The translations under genes were made by a program, and so were the position numbers. Positions 41,687 through 50,672 of a stretch of DNA of 64,000 nucleotides are shown here, piece after piece. The stretch is taken from contig NZ_CP108777.1 of the NCBI RefSeq assembly GCF_045207785.1, positions 62,001 through 126,000 of the forward strand, written 5' to 3'. The notes under the pieces were generated by a model. The model ran no database searches. It was given only the letters and a program-made list of their open reading frames with translations, and was not told the origin of the DNA. Within the stretch, counting starts at the first letter, position 1; each line of letters begins with the position of its first letter. The DNA is from Embleya sp045207785. GTDB taxonomy: Bacteria > Actinomycetota > Actinomycetes > Streptomycetales > Streptomycetaceae.

Positions 41687-43027
41687 ATGAACCATAGCGA
41701 CCAGCGCTTCCACGTCATCGTGCTGTCGAACTTCGCGAAGGGCTTCGACAAGTACGCGTTCGCTTACGGTAAGGCAGGGATTCCGGAGAGTACCTATCCC
41801 GACCGGTTCCACCTGCTGACCCGTGCGGAGTTGGGAATCGGCATCGGCAAGGCGCGACGCTTGCTGGACCGTCTGGCCATTCCGGGCGATCGGCTGCTGG
41901 TGCTGGAAACCACGGTGGACCCCGACAAGTTGGTGCCCAACGTGTCGACCGGCCTCGGCATGGAACTGCACGAGGCTCGCATCCGGTTGTCAGCAGTCCA
42001 CGAACTCGACCAAGTAGGCGACGAGTTCACTCTGCGCCCGACAACCGTCGAGGATGCGATGGCGGCCTCCCTGCACCTGCACGAATCGGCACAGCGTCGC
42101 TACGCCGACACGCGACCGCGCTCGGTTTCGCTTCTGCCGGTCGCCTCCGCCTGCCAAGCCCGGTGTTCGTTCTGCTTCTCCTCGGCTTCGATCTCCAACG
42201 ACCAAGCGCCGGCACGGGTCCCGTGGGACGCGGTCGCCCACTGGCTGGAGCGCGCCCGTGCGGCGGGTGCCGAGCGTGCAGTGATCACCGGCGGCGGGGA
42301 GCCCACGCTCATACCGTTCGAACAGCAGCTGCGACTGGTGTCCGCCTGCTCGGCGGCCTTCCCGAAGGTCGTCCTGATCACGAACGCGCACACCCTGGCG
42401 AAGGGCGGGCACGCTGACCGGGCCGGCCGCCTCGCAGCCCTGAGCACCGCAGGCCTGAGCGTGCTGGCGGTCTCCCGGCACCATCAGGACGACGCCGTCA
42501 GCGAGCGGCTGATGATGCTGCGCACGCCGGTGAGCTCTGTGATCGACACCTGGCGCGTGGGACGTGACCGCTGGCCGGGGCTGCGGATGAGGCTGATCTG
42601 CGTGCTCCAGCACGGCGGCGTCGCCGACGCGGCCGAGGTCGCCGACTACCTTTCGTGGGCCGCGGCTCTTGGTGTCGAGGAAGTCTGCTTCAAAGAGCTC
42701 TACGTATCCACCAGCACTGAGTCGCTCTACTTCGACCGCGCCGCCAACGTCTGGAGCCGAGAGCACCAGGTTTCGCTGTCCATCGTCACCCGGTTCGCCG
42801 AGCAGCATGGCTTCGAACTGGCGAGCCGCCTGCCCTGGGGCGCGCCGGTCTACCACGGCAGCTGGGACGGACGGCCGATGCGGATCGCCGCTTACACCGA
42901 ACCCAGCCTGCTCTGGGAACGCACCAACGGGATCGCACGTAGCTGGAACGTCATGGCCGACGGACGCTGCTACGCGTCCCTGGAAGACCGGGCCAGCGAG
43001 ATCGTGCCGGAAGGTGCAACGGCATGA
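41687..43027 (+). CDS. Radical SAM enzyme of an uncharacterised operon
   Basis: A 446 aa protein from ATG 41687. The first 145 residues form an extra domain without a known name (FHVIVLSNFAKGFDKYAFAY, then LLTRAELGIGIGKARRLLDR). The radical SAM core follows: ASACQARCSFCFSS contains the iron-sulfur CxxxCxxC (Cys 156, 160, 163), then AVITGGGEPTLIPFEQQLRL (the GGE motif binding the SAM amino group), KVVLITNAHTLAKGG and MRLICVLQHGGVADAAEVAD. A late Cys (GRCYASLEDRA) could bind an auxiliary centre. It should generate a 5'-deoxyadenosyl radical to modify an unknown substrate. Its stop overlaps the start of the PLP gene (ATGA), so the two are coupled. Confidence 0.85.
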   Translation: MNHSDQRFHVIVLSNFAKGFDKYAFAYGKAGIPESTYPDRFHLLTRAELGIGIGKARRLLDRLAIPGDRLLVLETTVDPDKLVPNVSTGLGMELHEARIRLSAVHELDQVGDEFTLRPTTVEDAMAASLHLHESAQRRYADTRPRSVSLLPVASACQARCSFCFSSASISNDQAPARVPWDAVAHWLERARAAGAERAVITGGGEPTLIPFEQQLRLVSACSAAFPKVVLITNAHTLAKGGHADRAGRLAALSTAGLSVLAVSRHHQDDAVSERLMMLRTPVSSVIDTWRVGRDRWPGLRMRLICVLQHGGVADAAEVADYLSWAAALGVEEVCFKELYVSTSTESLYFDRAANVWSREHQVSLSIVTRFAEQHGFELASRLPWGAPVYHGSWDGRPMRIAAYTEPSLLWERTNGIARSWNVMADGRCYASLEDRASEIVPEGATA

Positions 43028-44040
43028 GGTTCGACGAGTTCCAGAAATTCCGGCAGCGGCAACTCAGTGCTTCCTCGTCGCTTCTGGACGCCGCCGAGAC
43101 CAACGTGTACCGGGCGCTTGCTCCGATGCGACCGGAACCGCCGACCGACATGAGTACGGTGCACCGGTGCGATCTCGCCCGTGCCTGGCTGCGGCGCTTC
43201 GAGCTGCCGGAAGAGTGGTCCGGCCACGCCATGGTCTGTCGAGGGGTCCGTCACGGGCTCGGCGTGGTGTTCCACTGGCTGCGCGCCGTGCAAGCGCGGT
43301 TGTGGCTGCCCAGCGACGTGTACCCGGTTTACCTCGAGCTGGCCCGCGCTGCGGGCCTGGCGCCCGCGTCCTACCCGACGCTACCGGCGCCGGCCCTGCC
43401 GAGGTCGCCGGCGGACCACCGGCCCGAATACCTGCTGCTCGCCAACCCCAGCAAGCCGCTCGGCCGATACCTGTCCGATGCCGAGTGCGCCGCGGTGATT
43501 TCGTGGTTGCGGGTATCACCACGCCGCCGCCTGCTGATCGACAGCGTCTACGACCTGGGAGCCCCGTTCGCTGCCGGCACACGGCGATTGCTGGACACCG
43601 GTTGTGCGGTCCTGCTGCATTCGGTCACAAAGGGATGGCTGTGGCCACGCACGTTCGGCGTGGTCCTGCTGGGTCCGGCGCAAGCCGAATTGGCCGAAGC
43701 GTTCCGGGTGGATCCGCCGACGTCGGCACAGCTGAGGCTCGCCGACCGTCTGCTGACCGAGCACAGCGACGTGCCCCGGCAGATCGTCGACGAACTGGCC
43801 GCACGGGCCGAGCGGCTGTTCGAACGGTTGCCGGACGAAGTGCTCGGGGCGATTCCCACGGCGAGCCGGACTTGTCCCGGCAACTACTTCTTCCCGGTTG
43901 AAATCCCAGCGGAGACGCTCCGGCGCGAGTGCGGCGTGTTCGCCATACCGGTCAGCGTGTTCGGGGAGAGCAGTTGGTCCGGCTCCGTCCTGACCAGCCT
44001 TGCTGACGCTTTCGGCCCGACGCCGGCGGTGGCACGATGA
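43024..44040 (+). CDS. PLP-dependent aminotransferase-like enzyme
   Basis: A 338 aa fold-type I PLP protein, short for the class. Key residues are visible: PEYLLLANPSKPLGRYLSDA (Asn141-Pro142), RRRLLIDSVYDLGAPF (Asp173 and Tyr176, pairing with the pyridine nitrogen and hydroxyl) and CAVLLHSVTKGWLWPRTFG with the Schiff-base Lys203. The N-terminal region RGVRHGLGVVFHWLRAVQAR resembles the class I/II phosphate loop area. It may transaminate or otherwise process an amino acid produced or consumed by the radical SAM enzyme. It overlaps both neighbours by 4 bp (ATGA at 43024 and at 44037), proof of a tight operon. Confidence 0.82.
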   Translation: MRFDEFQKFRQRQLSASSSLLDAAETNVYRALAPMRPEPPTDMSTVHRCDLARAWLRRFELPEEWSGHAMVCRGVRHGLGVVFHWLRAVQARLWLPSDVYPVYLELARAAGLAPASYPTLPAPALPRSPADHRPEYLLLANPSKPLGRYLSDAECAAVISWLRVSPRRRLLIDSVYDLGAPFAAGTRRLLDTGCAVLLHSVTKGWLWPRTFGVVLLGPAQAELAEAFRVDPPTSAQLRLADRLLTEHSDVPRQIVDELAARAERLFERLPDEVLGAIPTASRTCPGNYFFPVEIPAETLRRECGVFAIPVSVFGESSWSGSVLTSLADAFGPTPAVAR

Positions 44041-44300
44041 AACCGCCGGAGGACCTGGCCGTATACGACGATGCGGACTTCTACGATCAGGAGTTCGCCG
44101 CGCGGACCCACGCCATCCCGTTCTTCCTCGGCCAAGCGGTCCGGGCAGGCGGTCCGGTCCTGGAGGTGGCCTGCCGAACCGGGCGCATCACCCTGCCGAT
44201 CGCGCGGGCGGGTGTCGAGGTCACAGGGATTGACATCATGCCCTCGATGCTTGCGCGTGCCCGTCAGCGTGCCGAGGACGAGCGACTGCAGTCGAGTGGG
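44037..44300 (+). pseudogene. Class I SAM methyltransferase, truncated
   Basis: The frame starts MKPPEDLAVYDDADFYDQEF, then AIPFFLGQAVRAGGPVLEVA and CRTGRITLPIARAGVEVTGI with DIMPSMLARARQRAED: motif I (VLEVACRTG) and the acidic loop after strand 2 (GIDIMPSML) of a class I methyltransferase. After about residue 85 the text becomes meaningless and an acyltransferase fragment begins in another frame. Only the first third remains, so the enzyme is dead. It was the third gene of the radical SAM/PLP operon; any further genes have been lost. Confidence 0.8.
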
Positions 44301-44305
44301 GAAAG

Positions 44306-44608
44306 AGAAACGCCGACCTCCACCGGGCCGGCGTCCGCGACTACTTCTTCGTGCTGTCCGGGTTCCTCATCACCGGACTGCTGCTCAAGGAGGCGGCGGC
44401 CGGCAACGGCCGCATCAACCTCGTCGCGTTCTGGGGACGGCGTGCCCGCCGCCTGTTGCCCGCACTCACCGCCATGGTGTCCGGCACGTTGCTGCTGGTG
44501 TGGGCCTTCGGCTCGCCCGCGCTGATCCGGAACGCCCTCGACGACAGCCCGTGGGTGGCGGCGAACCTCGGGCCCGCCCGGGCAGCCGCCGGCCGAGTTC
44601 GGCCGTGA
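44306..44608 (+). pseudogene. Acyltransferase-3 (OafA/YrhL type) fragment
   Basis: The frame reads GVRDYFFVLSGFLITGLLLK, then GRINLVAFWGRRARRLLPAL and TAMVSGTLLLVWAFGSPALI. 'F-F-V-L-S-G-F-L-I-T' and 'F-x-x-R-R-x-R-R-L-L-P-A' are the hallmarks of membrane acyltransferase-3 proteins near their N-terminus. About 75 codons remain, lacking both the first helix with the catalytic His and the rest of the protein. Confidence 0.7.
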
Positions 44609-44675
44609 GTCGTCGGATGTCCCGGCAATGGGCCTGGTGCACCGGGGTGGCGGCCGGGCAGGCTAGTTTGCTCGG

Positions 44676-45116
44676 GTGACTCTCCTTGATGATGTAGCCG
44701 AGCGCGACGGCTGGCGGTGCTGGGTGTGCGACGAACCGGTCGACCCCGACGAGTCGGTGAACGACCCGCGGGGGCCCAGTGTCGACAGCCGAACCGCCGA
44801 CCGGAAGGCCAAGGTCGCCGAGCGGCTCGCGCACCGCGGGTGCAACACCCGCAAGGGCGCGGTCAAGGTGGTCATCGCCTGGCCGGACCACCTGTACGTG
44901 GTCGAACCCGCGCCGCTGATCACCGTTGCCGGAAGGCTGGAGCGCAAGGGCGGCCGCGAGATGGTAGGCCGTTGTCCGACCAGGAAGGACGCCCAGGAGG
45001 CGGCGGATTGGTTGGTGGACCGGTTCTCCCGACTGGTACCGGGGCTGCCGGTGACCGCCGACATCGAGGCGGGCGGCGGTCAGTTCCTCGTCATCCTGGC
45101 CACCGGCCGCCGCTGA
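44676..45116 (+). CDS. HNH-like zinc protein, unknown function
   Basis: A 146 aa protein with a GTG start at 44676. LLDDVAERDGWRCWVCDEPV is the first half of an HNH-like zinc fold (CWVC). KAKVAERLAHRGCNTRKG carries the H-x-x-C-N-x-x-K-G second half. The expected catalytic His-Asn between them is not plain (NDPRGPSVDSRTADRK), so nuclease activity is uncertain. The C-terminal half has a small alpha/beta domain (REMVGRCPTRKDAQEAADWL, GLPVTADIEAGGGQFLVILA). Such proteins are common and uncharacterised in Streptomyces. It is single, between remnants. Confidence 0.65.
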   Translation: MTLLDDVAERDGWRCWVCDEPVDPDESVNDPRGPSVDSRTADRKAKVAERLAHRGCNTRKGAVKVVIAWPDHLYVVEPAPLITVAGRLERKGGREMVGRCPTRKDAQEAADWLVDRFSRLVPGLPVTADIEAGGGQFLVILATGRR

Positions 45117-45595
45117 CCGCGTGCCGCCCCGGCCACCTTGAAGCGGGTGTCGCGGTCGAGGTCGAGACGAAGCCGGCGCCGTCGAGATGTTCGCGGGGAT
45201 CGCCGGCGCGTTGCCGCCACATCTGTGGGGCTTTGCCTTGGCGATGCGCGACACCTGCGCACGGGTGATGGCGGGGGCTCAGGCGAGGCCGGATCTCGTC
45301 AGGGCGATCAGCGACGGCCCAGGCGCAACGGCGCTATGGACGTAGGTCCACGGCGGCGGGCGTGCTCGGGGCGGGGCGGGGCGGGCGGGTGTGGAGGTGG
45401 GCGTTCGTCCCGGCCACTGCCGTCGGCCCGCCTGGCGCCTGATCGTGGGTCGTGGAGACGCGAGCTGCCTTTGCGGGGCGGGCCGTCGGGGCCGGGGGCA
45501 TGCGTTCGAGAGGGGTCGTGGGTGCCGAGGCGGCAGGACGATCCGGTGTATCGGGCGATCGGGCGGGCGTTCCCGGGCGACGGGGAGTTCGAGGA
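45117..45595. other. Junction of broken genes
   Basis: About 480 bp without a full gene. Near 45530-45690 the plus strand reads DPVYRAIGRAFPGDGEFEDQ followed by VVASMPRRVWDAFVVCCVV, which looks coding but runs antisense into the kinase remnant. The join of two unrelated broken genes lies near 45690. Confidence 0.35.
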
Positions 45596-46888
45596 TCAGG
45601 TGGGTGGTCCGCTCGACGTGCGGGCCGTGGTGGCGTCGATGCCCCGCCGGGTCTGGGACGCGTTTGTGGTTTGTTGTGTGGTGGCGCCGAACGCGCCTCG
45701 AGGATGTGTCGCCCAGAGGTGGACCCTTCCGTGGTCGCCGACGGCGAGGGTGCCGCCGTCCGGGCTGAAGGTCAGCGCTGTGACTCTCGCGGATTTGTCG
45801 GCCAGGGTCAGTAGTTGTTCGTCCGTGTGGGCGTCGCGGATGATGACGGCGCCGTTTTCGTCGCCGGTCGCCAGCACTCGGCCGTCCGGGCTGAATGCCA
45901 CCGCGTCCACGGACAGGACGGTGGTGTCCTTCGTGAGTGTGCGGCGCAGTTCGTAGACGAGCCCTGTGGCGCCGGGCGCCACGTGGGGGGATGTGACCGT
46001 GGGCGCCGTGGACGTCGGTCCCCGGTCGTGCCGGATGCCCCGGATGTGATCGGCAGGTGTCGTCGCTGTGTGGTCGGACACCCGGCTGGGGTTCTGCCTG
46101 GTCGCTGCGGCCGAGATTCCGGCCCTGTCGGGGGTCGGTGCGCGGTGTGTGGTGAGCCGGGTCAGCCGCTTGCCGACGTCGAGGGCGGAGGCGGGGCGGT
46201 GTTCGGGGTCCTTGGCCAGCAGGGCGAGTATGAGGTCGTCGAGTTCGGTGGGGACGCCGGGGCGCAGGGCGCCGGGCGGCCGCGGTGCGCGGCGCAGGTG
46301 GGCGTTCATCATGGCGACCGGTCCGGTGGCGTCGAACGGCGGGTTGCCGGTGAGCAGTTCGTGCAGGACGCAGCCGAGGGAGTACAGGTCCGAGCGGGTG
46401 TCGCCGGGCTGCTCGTCGAACCGTTCGGGCGGCATGTACGCCAGTGTTCCCATGACCCTGCTGGAGTGGTGGGTGCTTTCGACGTATCGGGCGATGCCGA
46501 AGTCGAGGACCTTGACGTCGCCGGTCGTGGTGAGCATGAGGTTTGCGGGCTTGAGGTCGCGGTGCACCACGCCCGCGTCGTGCGCGGCCGCCAGCGCCGT
46601 GGCGGCGCGCGCGGCCCAGCCCACGGCGGTGGCCACCGGCGGCGGCCCGTCCTCGGACAGCACGCTCGCCAGATCGCGGCCGGTAAGGAACTCCATGACC
46701 AGGAACAGCGTTCCCTCGTCCGGGTCCTGGCCCAGGTCGTACACGGTGACCACACCGGGATGGTTCAGGCCGCCGGCCACCCGCGCCTCCCGGAGGAACA
46801 GCGCCGCACCGGAGGTGTCCCGGACATCGTGCACCAGCAGCTTGACCGCCACCCGCCGCTCGATCACGCGGCCGCAGACGCCGGGCCG
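45596..46888 (-). pseudogene. Ser/Thr kinase-WD40 protein lacking both ends
   Basis: The minus strand encodes most of a Hanks-type kinase: ERRVAVKLLVHDV (the ATP-anchoring Lys), GVVHRDLKPANLMLTTTGDV (catalytic loop), VLDFGIARYVEST (DFG) and MGTLAYMPPERFDEQPGDTR (activation and P+1 loop). A linker of about 110 residues leads to WD40-like repeats (VDAVAFSPDGRVLATGDENG; VTALTFSPDGGTLAVGDHGR). The glycine-rich loop before VAVK is absent: the frame upstream reads unrelated sequence. The WD40 propeller stops after about two blades. Both ends are lost, so an active kinase is unlikely. Confidence 0.8.
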
Positions 46889-47219
46889 GGACGGGACGGC
46901 GTTCGATCGCCGCGAACACGGCCCACCTGCGCAGGAACAGCCGTACCGTTCGTCGGGTCGGTGCGCCCGAGAGGCTCGGGTGGCGAAGGGCTCATCCCCG
47001 AGTGCCGGTCGCCGCGTGCCATGTACTCGAGCCGGCGGCGCCGCTCGGGAGCGGGTCCGCGAACGCGGTGACGTGCCTTACCACTTCGGTGAAGCGTTCC
47101 GGGTAGGCGCCGGGCGGAACAATAGTCAAGACCTGTGGACGAGGTGACGTGTGGCCCACCGCGATACCTGGACCGCGTGGTGTGCGTCCGGGTGAGGCCG
47201 GGGCTTGCTGTATCCGGGC
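46889..47219. other. Intergenic, nothing firm
   Basis: About 330 bp between the kinase remnant and a small minus-strand gene. No coding frame can be defended and no strong repeat was seen. Confidence 0.4.
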
Positions 47220-47651
47220 TCAGTCCTGGACCGGTTCCACGTGATAGGGCTCGGCTCCGCCCAGGTAGAGCATGCACCCCGCATCCTCTACGTCCTTGCT
47301 TTCCGGTGGCATGACATAGATCCCTGCGGTGGGGGCGGGAGCCCAGCCGAGGTTGCGCGGAGGGTCGTACTCCTCGTAGTGCCCCACACAAAGTCGGGTC
47401 GGCGGGATGGACACGGTGCAGATGTCTCCCGCACGGAGGGCAGGAGCTGCCGGCTCAAGGCGATATGGGGCCCACTCGTGGTTGGAATCGCCCCATGGGA
47501 GGGCGACTCTCCCGTCCCAGCGGAAGTTTGTGGAGTTGTCGATCGCTCCCCACGGCCATTCGAGAGTGATGTAGCGCGAATCCACCGCGACCACCCGAGC
47601 CCTTGCCGCCTCACAGGAGACCATCACTTCGTCTCCGATCCGAAGAACCAT
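47220..47651 (-). CDS. Hypothetical protein (143 aa)
   Basis: A 143 aa soluble protein from ATG 47651, behind a clear AAGGGGTG ribosome-binding site; upstream TATTCT lies at a plausible -10 distance. MVLRIGDEVMVSCEAARARV and VAVDSRYITLEWPWGAID form an N-terminal beta barrel (SH3/KOW-like). RLEPAAPALRAGDICTVSIP and GIYVMPPESKDVEDAGCMLY follow. No catalytic motif is seen. It is a plausible monocistronic gene of unknown role. Confidence 0.65.
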   Translation of the reverse strand: MVLRIGDEVMVSCEAARARVVAVDSRYITLEWPWGAIDNSTNFRWDGRVALPWGDSNHEWAPYRLEPAAPALRAGDICTVSIPPTRLCVGHYEEYDPPRNLGWAPAPTAGIYVMPPESKDVEDAGCMLYLGGAEPYHVEPVQD

Positions 47652-47770
47652 GTCTGATCACCCCTTGTCCGGTCGCGAAAGACTGAGAATAGGTCAGACC
47701 TCTGTAGCTGGATGGCTCCGCTATGGCCCGGGAGGCCGCCGAGGTCCAGCCGCCGTAGTCCTTTACTCAG

Positions 47771-47962
47771 TCAAGCGGCCTTCTCCGCGCGCTCGACCGG
47801 CACTCCGTTCTCGAACCTGGCACCGGCACGGACCAGTGCGACCAGGTGGGCGCCGGTGATCGCGCGCCATCGATCCTGGGCGGGCTCGACCGGCTTGAAC
47901 ACCATCGCCAGGGCGGCGGCCGGGCTGCCGGCGCCGCGGGTGACCTTGGTGCGGAGCCTGAC
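47771..47962 (-). pseudogene. IS256-family transposase C-terminal fragment
   Basis: Minus strand: TKVTRGAGSPAAALAMVFKP, then AQDRWRAITGAHLVALVRAG and ARFENGVPVERAEKAA, stop at 47771. 'R-W-R-A-x-x-x-x-H-L-V-A-L-V-R-A-G-A-x-F' is the ending of actinomycete IS256 transposases. About 62 codons remain. Confidence 0.75.
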
Positions 47963-48469
47963 GGCACCCGCGCTGCAACGCGGGCCTACTCGGAGACCTC
48001 AAGGATCATTCGGGAATGTACGCCCTCCGCGTGCCCTCCCGGGACCGATCCACAAGTCTTGAGCATTGCTCCGCCGGACGGCGGGTCCTTGTCTGCGGCA
48101 CCAGGCGGCGTAGGAGTTGGGTTCCTCGCGTCCCGGCGACAGGAGTCTGGTCCGTCCGGGTGGAGTCGGGTGCGTCCGGGACTGCTTACAGGTCTTGTCG
48201 CCCCTGTCGTCGCGCATGGCCCACTGGAGCTGGTGGGAGGAGGCCGAGCGGATCACGCAGATCGGCCCGCCGAAGTTGGTGCCCAGGGCGGTCCGGACAG
48301 GGTGGAGCCGGGCACGCGCAGCCCATTCCGCCCGCCCCCGTGATCACCTCTCGGGCTGGACGGTGGAGCCGCCGACGCAGGGCAGGCGCGGAGGATATCG
48401 GTGACGGTAGGGCGTGCGAACCCGGTACAGACGGGGCCGATGGTGCGCGCACCCGAACCTGGGGGCCGG
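47963..48469. other. Noncoding debris
   Basis: About 500 bp between the IS256 remnant and the PPC-domain gene. A short plus-strand phrase HWSWWEEAERITQIGPPKLV near 48219-48280 looks coding but cannot be extended. No other structure was recognised. Confidence 0.35.
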
Positions 48470-48802
48470 TCAGCCGGCCGGGATGACGTAGGCGCGCGCG
48501 AAGTGGGTGCCGATCGAGGCTTCGTGGAGGTGTCCGGCGATGGCACGGTCGCCTTCGACGCCCATGACGACGTGGAGGTGGACGACGCCGTTGCGGATCT
48601 CGCCCGTTCCGGTCATCTCACCGGGCAGGTCGTATGTGGTGATGGTGTCCTTGAGCGCGTCGCCTTCGGGCATGGTGGAGACGGTGAAGGAGTCGGCGGC
48701 CCCGATCAGGGAGACGATCGCCGCGTCGGTGATACCGGCCTCGGCGGCCTGGCGGTTCAGCTCGTGGACGAGCTCACCGGCGGGGACTTCAAAGACGATC
48801 AT
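48470..48802 (-). CDS. PPC (DUF296)-domain DNA-binding protein
   Basis: A 110 aa protein from ATG 48802. MIVFEVPAGELVHELNRQAA, AAIVSLIGAADSFTVSTMPE and VHLHVVMGVEGDRAIAGHLH followed by EASIGTHFARAYVI match the PPC/DUF296 fold, including the paired His residues of its putative metal site (VHLHVV and GHLHEA). Single-domain PPC proteins in bacteria form trimers and are annotated as DNA-binding without clear targets. The frame is open to 49015, but the internal ATG matches the domain start. It is monocistronic. An ISL3 remnant lies upstream. Confidence 0.85.
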   Translation of the reverse strand: MIVFEVPAGELVHELNRQAAEAGITDAAIVSLIGAADSFTVSTMPEGDALKDTITTYDLPGEMTGTGEIRNGVVHLHVVMGVEGDRAIAGHLHEASIGTHFARAYVIPAG

Positions 48803-48999
48803 GCGGGACTCCGTCCGATCATGGGGCTCAGCCCCCGAAGCATGACCGAGGAGCACCGGCGGGCGCCAGTTCCCCGGGGGTTGAGGGAGCGCCGGCCGGC
48901 CCGGCAAAGGGAGGACACGCACGCACGCGCCGTCTTGGGCCCGCTCGAAGACCACATCTGGACCCCTTTGGGCCATACGAAGTCGTGGTTGTTCGGCGG

Positions 49000-49119
49000 G
49001 GTCGGGCGCCCACAATGCGCGTCGACCCGCACCGCGTCACCGACGACCCGGATCCCGTCCACCACCAGGTCCTCGACCTCCGGCCACACCAACCCTCGGA
49101 ACCCTCCAACGTCCTCCAT
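49000..49119 (-). pseudogene. ISL3-family transposase N-terminal fragment
   Basis: Minus strand: FRGLVWPEVEDLVVDGIRVV followed by GDAVRVDAHCGRP. This is the beginning of ISL3 transposases, where a zinc-binding Cys cluster would follow ('A-x-C-P-x-C'). The frame breaks near 49000. About 40 codons remain. Confidence 0.5.
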
Positions 49120-49337
49120 GCGAACGACGCTGAACGCCCAACCTCACCCGGGGCACCGGTTGTTGGAAGTGACCGTCCCGGAATACGCGTCACAGCCGAT
49201 TTCGGAGCGTCATCACCTCGTGACACGCCACGAGCACGCAGACGATCACGGGGGCGGATCCAGGGCCGGCGCGGCCGCCGCCCGGTGCCACTATGGAGTG
49301 GAGGGACCTTTTCGCCCGGCTATTGGGGAAGGCGATC
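49120..49337. other. Intergenic, nothing firm
   Basis: About 220 bp upstream of the 109 aa gene. It should contain its promoter; no feature stands out. Confidence 0.35.
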
Positions 49338-49667
49338 ATGAGCCGCGAGTATCACTTTCATTGCGAGCACGCCGGCTGCTCGGTCACCGTGGGCCTGCGG
49401 ATGGGCGGGACGCGGGAGCTGGAGCTCCTCGTGGACGGGAAGGAGGTCGCCGCCGCCCGCGTCCACGGCCACCGCGCCCGGACGCAAGTGATGACCGCGA
49501 TCCTGCCCACCGACCCGCCTCGCGGCATCGAGGTCGAAGTGACGCTCCCGGGCGCTCTCGGCGGCGATCCGGTGAGCATCCTGCTCGCGGGTGGCGAACG
49601 CAGGCCCATGCCCGCCCGGGAAATACCCCGGCGGTCGCGGCCGACGGAGGCCTCCTGGTACTCCTGA
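49338..49667 (+). CDS. Small hypothetical protein (109 aa)
   Basis: A 109 aa protein from ATG 49338, behind GGGGAAGG. MSREYHFHCEHAGCSVTVGL and RELELLVDGKEVAAARVHGH are regular beta strands, then RGIEVEVTLPGALGGDPVSI and a Pro/Arg-rich tail. HFHCEHAGC could form a metal site. Single gene, unknown function, not recognised. Confidence 0.55.
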   Translation: MSREYHFHCEHAGCSVTVGLRMGGTRELELLVDGKEVAAARVHGHRARTQVMTAILPTDPPRGIEVEVTLPGALGGDPVSILLAGGERRPMPAREIPRRSRPTEASWYS

Positions 49668-50030
49668 CCGCGTCGGGGCGCCTGACAAGGCGCGTCGGTG
49701 ACGGCCTCGCGCCGCCCCGAACGCTCAGGAACGGAGGGGGCTGCTCACAGGCACGGACACGCGGGTGTCCGAGAATGCCGACGGTAAGCCGGCCGTTGGT
49801 CAACACCGGTCATGTGCCCTGCGCGCTGCGGGTGTCCTGGTCTGTCCGGTTGCCGGGCGCCATCTGCCGTCTCGTGGGTATTCGGAGCCGATCGATGCCC
49901 GTGAGGACGCGGCCGGCCGGGTGGCGGATTTCCGGCGGAGCCGGGGCCGTCACATTCGCAGAAGGGGCGCCACCACCGAATGGGGCGGGGGTCGTTGGCC
50001 GGCTGGGTCGGTGATGCACATCGTGGCTTG
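49668..50030. other. Intergenic, nothing seen
   Basis: About 360 bp before the response regulator stop. No frame with a supported start, no strong hairpin. Confidence 0.4.
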
Positions 50031-50672
50031 TCACTGCTCGCGTAGGTAGGTGAGGACTGCCAGTACTCGGCGGTGTCCCGCGTCGTCGGCGAGCAGGCCG
50101 AGTTTGTTGAAGATGCTTCGGATGTGTTTGTGGATCGCGGCCTCGGTGACGTGCAGTTCGGCTGCGATGTCGCCGTTGCGGTGGCCCTGGGCCATCAGTT
50201 GCAGCACGTCGCGTTCGCGTGCGGTGAGGGCGGTGAGCGGACTGCGGCCGCGGCGCATCAGGGTCGTCACGACCTCGGGGTCGAGGACGGTCTCGCCCCT
50301 GACCACGCGGTCCATGGTGCGCAGGAAGTCCTCGACGGCGCCCACCCGTTCCTTGAGCAGGTAGCCAACCGCTCCGGCGCCGTCGGCCAGCAGTTCGCCG
50401 GCGTACTTGGTCTCCACGTGGGCCGACAGCACAAGCATCGGGAAGCCGGGACGCATGGCGCGGACCTGCATCGCGGCGCGCAGACCCTCGTCGGTGTACG
50501 TCGGCGGCATCCGCACGTCGACGATGGCCAGTCCCGCGTCGAACTCCTCGATGGTCTCGTACAGCTGATCGGCGTCAGCACGCGCCGCGACCACCTCGAT
50601 GCCCTCGGCGGACAACAGCGCCGCAAGACCTTCGCGCAGCAGCGTGTCGTCCTCGGCGATCACGACTCGCAC
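50031..50672 (-). CDS. NarL-family response regulator, ABC exporter locus
   Basis: A 213 aa regulator from GTG 50672 (VRVVIAEDDTLLREGLAALL). The phosphoacceptor is Asp52 in AGLAIVDVRMPP and the conserved Lys is in GYLLKERVGAVEDF. The LuxR helix-turn-helix is LTARERDVLQLMAQGHRNGD with AAIHKHIRSIFNKLGL. Its start lies inside the 3' end of the sensor kinase gene (13 bp overlap; a GTGA start 9 bases later is also possible), so they form one operon. The divergent ABC exporter is the probable target, activated on envelope or antibiotic stress. Confidence 0.92.
   Translation of the reverse strand: MRVVIAEDDTLLREGLAALLSAEGIEVVAARADADQLYETIEEFDAGLAIVDVRMPPTYTDEGLRAAMQVRAMRPGFPMLVLSAHVETKYAGELLADGAGAVGYLLKERVGAVEDFLRTMDRVVRGETVLDPEVVTTLMRRGRSPLTALTARERDVLQLMAQGHRNGDIAAELHVTEAAIHKHIRSIFNKLGLLADDAGHRRVLAVLTYLREQ

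Noticed and set aside
41687..44040. Labelling the radical SAM/PLP operon as a RiPP cluster
   Set aside because: No precursor peptide, recognition domain or peptidase was found nearby, so the product class is left open.
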